DNA from: Pseudomonadota bacterium
GTDB taxonomy: Bacteria > Pseudomonadota > Alphaproteobacteria > Caulobacterales > Aquidulcibacteraceae
Reading direction: 5' to 3'
Assembly (NCBI GenBank): GCA_023461135.1
Contig: JAEWNX010000338.1
Location: 1-9,107 of the forward strand
Length of the DNA: 9,107 nt
Under the pieces are notes generated by a model, which saw only the letters and a program-made list of their open reading frames with translations, ran no database searches and was not told where the DNA came from. Below, one piece after another: positions 1-6,627 of this stretch. Positions within the stretch are counted from its first letter, which is position 1; each line of letters starts with the position of its first letter. Made by a program: the position numbers and the translations under genes.

Positions 1-1131
1 AGCCACGAACTGCGCACGCCGCTCAACGCCATCATCGGCTATGCGGAAATGCTGCAAGAGGACGCTGAGGACGAAGGCGATAGCGCCGCGGTGCAGGACC
101 TCAACCGCATCCTGACGGCCGCCAAGCATCTGCTCAGCCTGATCAACGAAATTCTCGACCTCTCCAAAATTGAATCCGGCCGCATGGACGTTGCGGCGAG
201 TGCGTTCGATCCGGTGGAGATGCTGGAAGATTTAATCGCCACGGTCCAGCCGATGGCCGAGCAGAATGGCAACGCCATCAGGCTCACCGGCGATTTGCCG
301 GCAGGCGCCAACACGGACGCGCTTAAGCTGCGACAGTGCGTGCTCAACCTGCTGTCGAACGCCGCGAAGTTTACGCGGAACGGCACGATCGACATCGAAT
401 ATGGCCGCCAGCCGTGCAATGGCGTCGATCAGCTCTTCATCACCGTGACGGACACCGGCATCGGCATGTCGAAGGAGCACATGGGGCGGCTGTTCCAGCC
501 CTTCGTGCAGGCCGATCCTTCGATCACGCAGCAATATGGCGGCACCGGCCTTGGCCTGACCATTACCCGCCGTCTCGCGCAGCTTCTCGGCGGCGATGTA
601 ACGGTGAAGAGCACGCTCGGCGAAGGTTCGGCCTTCACGCTGCACGTGCCGGCGGACTTCGCGGATGCTTCGGCCGCGCTCGGTGCGGCGGCGAAAGTAG
701 ACGAGATTCAAGGCAGCGAGGACGCCCCGCTGGTCATCGTCATCGAGGACGAACCGGACGCGCGCGAACTTGCGGCGCGGGCGCTGACGCGGGCTGGGTT
801 TGCGGTGCAAGGCGTCGGCGGGGGCGAAGCTGGCCTTGCGCTTGCGCGTGCCAAGAAGCCGGCGCTCGTGCTGCTCGATATCTTCTTGCCAGACCGCTCA
901 GGCTGGCGCGTGCTGCAAAGCCTGAAGCACGACCCCAAGACGCAGGACATCCCGGTGGTGGTGCTTTCGGTGAACGAAGATCGCGCGCACGCGATGTCGC
1001 TGGGCGCGGCCGAGCACATCGTAAAGCCCGCCGATCGCGACATGCTGGCCGCCACCGTGATGCGCTTCGCGCGCAAACGGCCGGCGCTCGACGCCGCGAT
1101 TGTCCCCGAAGTCAAAAAGCAGGCGGGCTAA
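1..1131 (+). CDS. Hybrid sensor histidine kinase with C-terminal receiver domain (5' end outside window)
   Basis: The reading frame is open from base 1 and ends with TAA at 1129-1131, so only the last 376 codons are present. The window opens inside the H-box (SHELRTPLN); the phospho-acceptor His is codon 2. The HATPase domain follows, with N-box LNLLSNAAKF (Asn about codon 120), G1 box DTGIGM (about 151-156) and G2 box GGTGLGL (about 180-186). A receiver domain starts near codon 243 (VIVIEDEPDA). It has an acidic pair, phospho-acceptor Asp293 in LLDIFLPD, Ser323 at the switch position and Lys342 in IVKPAD. Sensory and membrane regions would lie upstream and cannot be seen. In this family phosphate passes from His to the attached Asp and then usually to a separate HPt protein; no HPt gene is visible here. 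The signal and target are unknown. The gene converges with the peptidase gene, 7 bases away, leaving no room for a terminator between them. Confidence 0.95.
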   Translation, partial: SHELRTPLNAIIGYAEMLQEDAEDEGDSAAVQDLNRILTAAKHLLSLINEILDLSKIESGRMDVAASAFDPVEMLEDLIATVQPMAEQNGNAIRLTGDLPAGANTDALKLRQCVLNLLSNAAKFTRNGTIDIEYGRQPCNGVDQLFITVTDTGIGMSKEHMGRLFQPFVQADPSITQQYGGTGLGLTITRRLAQLLGGDVTVKSTLGEGSAFTLHVPADFADASAALGAAAKVDEIQGSEDAPLVIVIEDEPDARELAARALTRAGFAVQGVGGGEAGLALARAKKPALVLLDIFLPDRSGWRVLQSLKHDPKTQDIPVVVLSVNEDRAHAMSLGAAEHIVKPADRDMLAATVMRFARKRPALDAAIVPEVKKQAG

Positions 1132-1138
1132 CGCCCCT

Positions 1139-2563
<1,425 letters not shown>

Positions 2564-2567
2564 GGCG

Positions 2568-2593
2568 GCTCCTCGGAGCGGAACGTAAGTCCG
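2568..2593 (-). promoter_or_regulatory. Peptidase leader: ribosome-binding site inside a short palindrome plus adjacent hairpin
   Basis: GCTCCTCGGAGC (2568-2579) is a perfect 12-base palindrome that contains the GAGGAG ribosome-binding site of the M20 peptidase gene. Just upstream in the transcript, 2577-2593 has 5-base arms (GCGGA/TCCGC) around a 7-base loop. The two structures overlap by three bases, so they could not form fully together. Folding of the first would hide the ribosome site. The arms are short, so a regulatory role is only a possibility. Confidence 0.3.
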
Positions 2594-2651
2594 CGTGCGG
2601 CGAACTTCTACTGCGAAGCGAGCCCTTCTCCGCGAGCGCGCAGCAGGAGCT

Positions 2652-2744
2652 TCAGTTCAACACGCCGAAGAGAAACAGCAGAATGATGATCGGCAAGGGA
2701 ATACCGATGGCCCAGAGGACGCAGCCTTTGCCGAGTTCTCCCAT
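2652..2744 (-). CDS. 30-residue hydrophobic micro-protein
   Basis: ATG at 2744, TGA at 2652-2654. The peptide starts MGELGKGCVLWAIGIPLP, continues as an almost unbroken run of Ile, Leu and Phe, and ends FGVLN. That is one membrane-spanning helix with a short N-terminal tail holding a single Lys, a Glu and a Cys. The ribosome site GAGGAG (2753-2758) is strong and sits 8 bases before the ATG. It overlaps the TGA stop of the upstream membrane protein gene, and the genes are 12 bases apart, which suggests translational coupling. Both would be driven by the EcfG-like promoter at 3442-3466. I do not recognise a named family. Small hydrophobic peptides are common in bacterial envelope-stress regulons, and this could be a partner or modulator of the membrane protein encoded just before it. 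It could also be a chance frame, but the ribosome site, spacing and clean membrane profile argue against that. Confidence 0.72.
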   Translation of the reverse strand: MGELGKGCVLWAIGIPLPIIILLFLFGVLN

Positions 2745-2752
2745 GACACGTG

Positions 2753-2758
2753 CTCCTC
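2753..2758 (-). promoter_or_regulatory. Ribosome-binding site of the micro-protein gene
   Basis: GAGGAG on the minus strand, 8 bases upstream of the ATG at 2744 and overlapping the stop codon (2757-2759) of the preceding gene. This site is the main evidence that the 30-codon frame is translated. Confidence 0.7.
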
Positions 2759-3407
2759 AAATCCGCGGCGTCGATTGATAGGCTGGGCCCTCGTCGAGGC
2801 GGGGACGGCCTTCCCATTTTGGGTGAGCCGCGCCGAGCCAGCCGCCGGCGATCGCACCCGCAAGGCCGAGCGCCAATGCGCCGAACGTCCACCACGACAG
2901 CGTTGCGACGACGTCCGCGGTGTCTTCGGCGGTTGCGAGTTCGCTCGTGCTGGCGCCTTGAAGGTCGGTCGCGTCGCTCAATTCGCCGACGGTCTCGGCG
3001 ACGCCGCTTGGAATGGCGTCTCCGCTCGCCGTCGCGCCTGCCGTGAACACTGCAAGAGCAACCGCGACGAAGACTGCCAGCGACCACACCATGAAGCCGG
3101 TGAGCGCGCCGCCGAAGTGATCGGGATAGCGCGCCGACCGCGCGGCGATATAGGCGCCGAGTTGCAGTGCGATCAGTTGCGCGAAGATCGCATAAAGGCC
3201 GCCGCCGACGCTGATGGCTTCGTCTTGGCGATTGATCTCGAAGGGATTGAACGCCGACGCGCCAATAGCGAGACCCAGCACATTCAGTACGAAACCGATC
3301 GCAATCGCCGCAATGGCGCCAGCGATGATGCTCGGCCAGTCGATGAGGGAATGCGAATAATGCCGCGCTGTTATGGTGTAGTCGGGGTCAAATCTGTAGG
3401 CGAGCAT
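2757..3407 (-). CDS. PhnA-like four-helix integral membrane protein
   Basis: A 216-residue protein with four likely membrane helices, at about residues 25-50, 64-88, 100-123 and 168-195. Between helices 3 and 4 is an acidic, Ala/Ser/Thr-rich loop (about 127-167). The N-terminus has the signature HSLIDWPSIIAGAIAA; an aromatic/charged stretch followed by DWPSIIAGA is typical of the alphaproteobacterial proteins annotated as 'PhnA-like protein'. That name is historical: nothing here suggests phosphonate metabolism and the family's function is unknown. Small-residue packing motifs occur in helices 1, 3 and 4 (GLAIGA, GGALTG, GLAGAIAGG). The ATG at 3407 has GGAGG at 3415-3419, 7 bases upstream. 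An EcfG-like promoter sits 35-59 bases upstream, suggesting induction by general stress. It is probably co-transcribed with the micro-protein gene downstream. Family assignment is moderately sure; that it is a membrane protein is very sure. Confidence 0.88.
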   Translation of the reverse strand: MLAYRFDPDYTITARHYSHSLIDWPSIIAGAIAAIAIGFVLNVLGLAIGASAFNPFEINRQDEAISVGGGLYAIFAQLIALQLGAYIAARSARYPDHFGGALTGFMVWSLAVFVAVALAVFTAGATASGDAIPSGVAETVGELSDATDLQGASTSELATAEDTADVVATLSWWTFGALALGLAGAIAGGWLGAAHPKWEGRPRLDEGPAYQSTPRI

Positions 3408-3441
3408 GCGCGTGCCTCCAAACGGAGCATGTCCGTCCGGT

Positions 3442-3466
3442 AACGCGGCGCCGTTGGCCTTGTTCC
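3442..3466 (-). promoter_or_regulatory. Putative EcfG (general stress sigma factor) promoter
   Basis: Read on the minus strand: GGAAC (3466-3462), a 16-base spacer, then CGTT (3445-3442). This matches the published EcfG/SigT consensus of alphaproteobacteria, GGAAC-N16/17-CGTT, at every specified base. It lies wholly in the 81-base gap between the ilvE stop and the membrane protein start. The predicted transcription start (about 3434-3436) would give a leader near 28 bases containing the GGAGG ribosome site. Position, orientation and spacing all suit the membrane protein/micro-protein unit. Known: the consensus. Inferred: that this site is used. Confidence 0.65.
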
Positions 3467-3488
3467 AGATTTACCGTCAGCTGCCCGA

Positions 3489-4358
3489 CTAGGCGTTCGT
3501 GCGGCGCGTCAGCGCGGAGAAATCGTGCATCAGCCGCTCGGTCATCGCGCCCGGCTTGAACGGCAGGCCGGCGATCTCGCGCACGGCCGTGATCTCGGCG
3601 GCGGAGCCGGTCAGGAAGCATTCGCTGAACGTCGGCAGCTCGTTCGGGAAGATCGCGCGTTCGACAACTTCGACGCCGCTCTTGCGCGCAAGCGCGATCA
3701 CGGTCTGGCGGGTGATGCCGTTGAGGAAGCAATCGGGCGTCGGCGTGTGCAGCGCGCCATCCTTGACGAAGAAGATGTTGGCGCCGGTGCCTTCGGCGAT
3801 CTGACCGCGCCAGTCGAACATCATGGCGTCGTCGAAGCCGGCGTCATTCGCGGCGTGGCGCGAGAGCGTGCAAATCATGTAGAGGCCCGCGGCCTTCGAG
3901 TTGCAGGGCGCCGTGTCCGGCGCGGGCCGGCGCCACTGGGCGATCATGAGGCGCACGCCCTTCATCTTGTCGGCGAAGTAATCGCCCCACTCCCATGCAG
4001 CGATCGCCACATGCACATCGTCGCGCTTGGCGGCGACGCCCATCTGCTCCGAACCGCGCCAGGCCAGCGCGCGCAGATAGCAATTCTCGAAGCCCTGCTT
4101 CTTGATCAGCTCCGCCTTCGCGCGGTCGATCTCCTCGACGCTGTACGGCAGCTTGAAGCCCAGGAGATGCGATGAGGCGTGCAGCCGCTGGCTGTGCTCG
4201 CGGCTCTTGAAGACGACGCCGCCATACGCGCGCTCGCCCTCGAACACGCACGACGCATAATGCATTGCGTGCGTGAGCACGTGGACTTTGGCGTCGCGAT
4301 GCGGGACGAATTCGCCGTCGAACCAGACCCAGCCGTCGCGATCGTCAAAGGAAGCCAT
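3489..4358 (-). CDS. ilvE: Branched-chain amino-acid aminotransferase
   Basis: A 289-residue fold-type IV PLP enzyme that interconverts Leu, Ile and Val with their 2-oxo acids using glutamate/2-oxoglutarate, the last step of branched-chain amino-acid synthesis, in the cytoplasm. The N-terminal part has the BCAT-like VHVLTHAMHYASCVFEGERA (about 25-44). The PLP-binding Lys155 lies in NSKAAGLYM. EGTGANIFFV (about 189-198) supplies the cofactor-contacting Glu189 and the phosphate-binding loop, and FLNGITRQTV and CFLTGSAAEI follow as expected. It is somewhat shorter than the 309-residue E. coli IlvE, as is usual for this subfamily. D-amino-acid aminotransferase and aminodeoxychorismate lyase share the fold, but the FEGERAYGG segment favours BCAT. 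The ATG at 4358 has an AGAGGG-type ribosome site about 6 bases upstream. A TTGACA promoter lies about 67-95 bases upstream. It is divergent from the two-component genes. Confidence 0.93.
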   Translation of the reverse strand: MASFDDRDGWVWFDGEFVPHRDAKVHVLTHAMHYASCVFEGERAYGGVVFKSREHSQRLHASSHLLGFKLPYSVEEIDRAKAELIKKQGFENCYLRALAWRGSEQMGVAAKRDDVHVAIAAWEWGDYFADKMKGVRLMIAQWRRPAPDTAPCNSKAAGLYMICTLSRHAANDAGFDDAMMFDWRGQIAEGTGANIFFVKDGALHTPTPDCFLNGITRQTVIALARKSGVEVVERAIFPNELPTFSECFLTGSAAEITAVREIAGLPFKPGAMTERLMHDFSALTRRTNA

Positions 4359-4424
4359 CGGAGACCCTCTCTTCGCGATCCGGCCCTTGCCGAACCGCGC
4401 CTGTAATGGGATGTTTTTCAGCGC

Positions 4425-4452
4425 ATACTGTGATCTGGGACATGTCTGTCAA
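4425..4452 (-). promoter_or_regulatory. Putative housekeeping sigma-70 promoter for ilvE
   Basis: On the minus strand, 4452-4447 reads TTGACA, a perfect -35 consensus. After 16 bases, 4430-4425 reads CAGTAT, a weak -10 (three of six matches, including the key A at position 2 and T at position 6). Transcription would start near 4418, giving a leader of about 60 bases before the ilvE ATG at 4358. The perfect -35 in the right place is the main support; the poor -10 keeps this tentative. Confidence 0.45.
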
Positions 4453-4464
4453 TCAAGCCGCGCA

Positions 4465-4519
4465 AAGGTTGGAAGGTTCTGCCCCAAGGGCGGACAAATG
4501 GCGACTATCCATCCCTTGG
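4465..4519. promoter_or_regulatory. Repeats upstream of the response regulator gene (possible operator)
   Basis: Two copies of AAGGTT occur at 4465-4470 and 4473-4478, eight bases apart. They are followed by an inverted repeat, CCAAGGG (4484-4490) and CCCTTGG (4513-4519), with 22 bases between the arms. All lie between the ilvE promoter and the response regulator start at 4549. They could be binding sites for the regulator itself or for another factor acting on this divergent region, or the inverted repeat could form a leader hairpin. No recognisable -35/-10 pair for the plus-strand genes was found. The arms are short, so chance cannot be excluded. Confidence 0.3.
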
Positions 4520-4548
4520 CTGCACGTTTTCGCGCCGGACGCGGATAG

Positions 4549-5256
4549 ATGACCGCCGGGCCTGCTTTCGACGCGCTCGATCGCCCGCCGCACTTGCTGC
4601 TGGTGGACGATGACGACCGCATCCGCGAACTCCTCAAACGCTATCTGAGCCAAGCAGGGGCGCGGGTCTCGGCCGCGCCGGATGCAGCGGGCGCGCGGCG
4701 GCTTCTGGACTCGATGGATTTCGACCTCCTCATCCTCGACGTGATGATGCCGGTCGAGGACGGCTTCTCTCTGGCTGAGAGCGTGCGCCGCACCTCGAAG
4801 GTGCCGATCGTGCTGCTCACGGCGCGCGGGATGCCGGAGGACCGCATCCGCGGCCTCTCCATCGGCGCGGACGATTATGTGCCAAAGCCCTTCGAGCCGG
4901 CGGAGCTTGCGCTGCGCATCAACGCCATCCTGCGCCGGACCGTCGCCAATCGCGGCGAGACCCCGGGGACGGTGACGTTCGGCGCGTTCACATTCAACAG
5001 CGCCCGCGGTGAATTGCAGCGCGACGGCGCGCCGGTGCGGCTGACGGAAGCGGAAGTAGCGATGCTGCGCATCCTGGCGGCCCGACCCGGCGAAGTCGTG
5101 AGCCGCGAAGAATTGGCGAAGCGCACGGGCGCGGGACTGGAGCGTTCGGTCGATGTGCAGGTGACGCGCTTGCGGCGAAAAATGGAAGTCGATCCGCGTG
5201 CGCCGGTCTATCTGCAGACGGTGCGCGGCGTGGGCTACAGGCTGGCGGCGGATTGA
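4549..5256 (+). CDS. OmpR/PetR-family DNA-binding response regulator
   Basis: A 235-residue two-component response regulator. The receiver domain (about residues 15-130) has the acidic cluster LLLVDDDDRI, phospho-acceptor Asp64 in LLILDVMMP, Thr91 in LLTARG and Lys113 in DDYVPKPFEP. The C-terminal winged helix-turn-helix (about 140-233) runs from VTFGAFTFNSARGEL to the family-typical ending TVRGVGYRL. When phosphorylated it should bind promoter DNA as a dimer. Its partner is surely the kinase encoded next, because the stop and start codons overlap. The neighbouring ilvE recalls the rhizobial/rhodobacterial petR region, so a PetR/OmpR orthologue is likely, but the targets cannot be read here and I leave the symbol blank. 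The start is fixed by an in-frame TAG directly before the ATG (4546-4548). The ribosome site is weak (only GGACG/GCGGAT-like bases), which hints at a leaderless or weakly translated message. Confidence 0.95.
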   Translation: MTAGPAFDALDRPPHLLLVDDDDRIRELLKRYLSQAGARVSAAPDAAGARRLLDSMDFDLLILDVMMPVEDGFSLAESVRRTSKVPIVLLTARGMPEDRIRGLSIGADDYVPKPFEPAELALRINAILRRTVANRGETPGTVTFGAFTFNSARGELQRDGAPVRLTEAEVAMLRILAARPGEVVSREELAKRTGAGLERSVDVQVTRLRRKMEVDPRAPVYLQTVRGVGYRLAAD

Positions 5257-6593
5257 TGCAGCAATCCAAGCCCCGCTTCCGCTTTCGCGACATCCTGCCC
5301 AAGGGGCTCTACTGGCGCACGCTGCTGATCATCGCCGCACCCGCGGCGCTGCTGCAGCTCATCATCACGCTCGTCTTCCTCGACGATCACTGGCAGGCGA
5401 CGTCCAAGCGCATGAGCCAGGGCGTCGCCTCGGATGCAGCGCTCATCATCCAGCTCTACGAACGCAATCCGACGCCAGACAACTTCGCCGACCTGCAGCG
5501 CCTTGCGTGGCGTCCGCTGCGTCTGGAGATCGAACTACAGCCCGACGCGCCGCTCGACTTGCAGCGCTGCCGCGCCGTGGGCTCGGTGCTCGACCGCTAT
5601 CTCACCCGCGCGCTGCAAGAGCAGATTGGGCGCGACGTCTGGTACGATTCCACCTGCCCGGGGACGCAGGTGCTGATCCGCGTGCCGACGGAAGAAGGCG
5701 TGCTACAGCTCAAAGCCTATCGCGACCGCGTGCAGGCGCGCTCTGGGCCGCTGTTCGTGGCGTGGATTTCCGGCGCGACGCTTTTTCTGATCACCATCTC
5801 CATCCTGTTCATCCGCAACCAGGTGCGCCCGATCGTCCAGCTCGCGGAAGCGATGGAGCGTTTTGGCCGCGGCGAAGACACCGGTCCGTTCCGGGCGCGC
5901 GGTGCGCGCGAGGTGCGGGCGGCCGCGCTCGCCTTCTTCGACATGCGCCAGCGCATCAAGCGCTACATCGAGCAGCGCTCGCAATTGCTCGCGGGCGTAA
6001 GTCACGATCTGCGGACGCCGCTGACGCGCCTGAAGTTGCAGCTCGCTCTGCTGCCGCCCTCCCCGGAGATCGACGACGCCAAGCGCGATCTCGGCGAGAT
6101 GGAAGAAACGCTCGAGGAATATCTGGCGTTCGCCAAGGGCATCGCCGAGGAAGCGCCGGCGGAAGTCGATCTCAGCGCCTTGGCGGAGGAGCTCGTTGCG
6201 CAGTCGCAGCGCACGGGCGGAGACGTGACAATCGAAGCCGCCGGCGATGCGCGCATCCCGGGCCGCGCGCGCGCCTTAAAGCGGTGTCTTGCCAACCTGA
6301 TCGACAATGCAATCGCGCACGGGGACAAAGTGCGCGTGGCCGTGACGGGCGAGAGCGACGCGGTCACGGTTGCGGTGGACGACAACGGCCCGGGCATTCC
6401 AGAGGAACTTTACGAAGAAGCCTTCCGTCCCTTCTCACGGCTCGACGAGACGCGGTCGCGAAACCAAAAAGGCGTCGGCCTCGGCCTGGCCATCGCGCGC
6501 GACGTCGCGCGCAGTCACGGCGGCGACATCAAACTCGCCCGGAGCCCACTGGGCGGGCTGCGCGCTTCGTTGCGCCTTCCCCGTCCGGCGTGA
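5256..6593 (+). CDS. EnvZ-type transmembrane sensor histidine kinase
   Basis: A 445-residue inner-membrane sensor kinase, partner of the preceding regulator. Order of parts: a short basic cytoplasmic N-terminus; membrane helix 1 (about 19-42, TLLIIAAPAALLQLII); a periplasmic domain (about 43-164); membrane helix 2 (about 166-187); and a HAMP linker starting NQVRPIVQLAEAMERF. The H-box is GVSHDLRTPLTRLKL with His250, the N-box is NLIDNAIAHG with Asn351, and the ATP-lid boxes are DDNGPGIP and GVGLGLAIA. This is the compact EnvZ-like architecture. The periplasmic domain has exactly two cysteines (105 and 134), which could form a disulfide. The ATG at 5256 shares its A with the TGA of the regulator (TGATG), the usual sign of translational coupling. 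An in-frame TTG at 5253 is a less likely start. The sensed signal is unknown; envelope or osmotic cues are typical for the family. Confidence 0.95.
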   Translation: MQQSKPRFRFRDILPKGLYWRTLLIIAAPAALLQLIITLVFLDDHWQATSKRMSQGVASDAALIIQLYERNPTPDNFADLQRLAWRPLRLEIELQPDAPLDLQRCRAVGSVLDRYLTRALQEQIGRDVWYDSTCPGTQVLIRVPTEEGVLQLKAYRDRVQARSGPLFVAWISGATLFLITISILFIRNQVRPIVQLAEAMERFGRGEDTGPFRARGAREVRAAALAFFDMRQRIKRYIEQRSQLLAGVSHDLRTPLTRLKLQLALLPPSPEIDDAKRDLGEMEETLEEYLAFAKGIAEEAPAEVDLSALAEELVAQSQRTGGDVTIEAAGDARIPGRARALKRCLANLIDNAIAHGDKVRVAVTGESDAVTVAVDDNGPGIPEELYEEAFRPFSRLDETRSRNQKGVGLGLAIARDVARSHGGDIKLARSPLGGLRASLRLPRPA

Positions 6594-6627
6594 GTCAAGG
6601 CGCTTCCAAACAGACGCATTTCCAGTA

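Noticed and set aside
2580..2604. Plus-strand GGAAC at 2580 as a second EcfG promoter
   Set aside because: No GTT follows at 16-17 bases and no plus-strand gene lies downstream.
2595..3443. 282-codon plus-strand frame across the membrane protein region
   Set aside because: Charged, Arg-rich shadow. The opposite strand has clean membrane helices, two good ribosome sites and a promoter.
3441..3455. AACG...CGTT dyad between ilvE and the membrane protein as an ilvE terminator
   Set aside because: The stem is short and no run of T follows on the minus strand; the same bases are better explained as the -10 and spacer of the EcfG-like promoter.
6370..6627. N-terminal extension of the Hsp70-like protein to an ATG at 6370
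   Set aside because: The extra 86 codons lie out of frame inside the kinase catalytic domain and show no similarity to the start of an ASKHA fold; the phosphate-1 motif follows naturally from 6628 or 6640.
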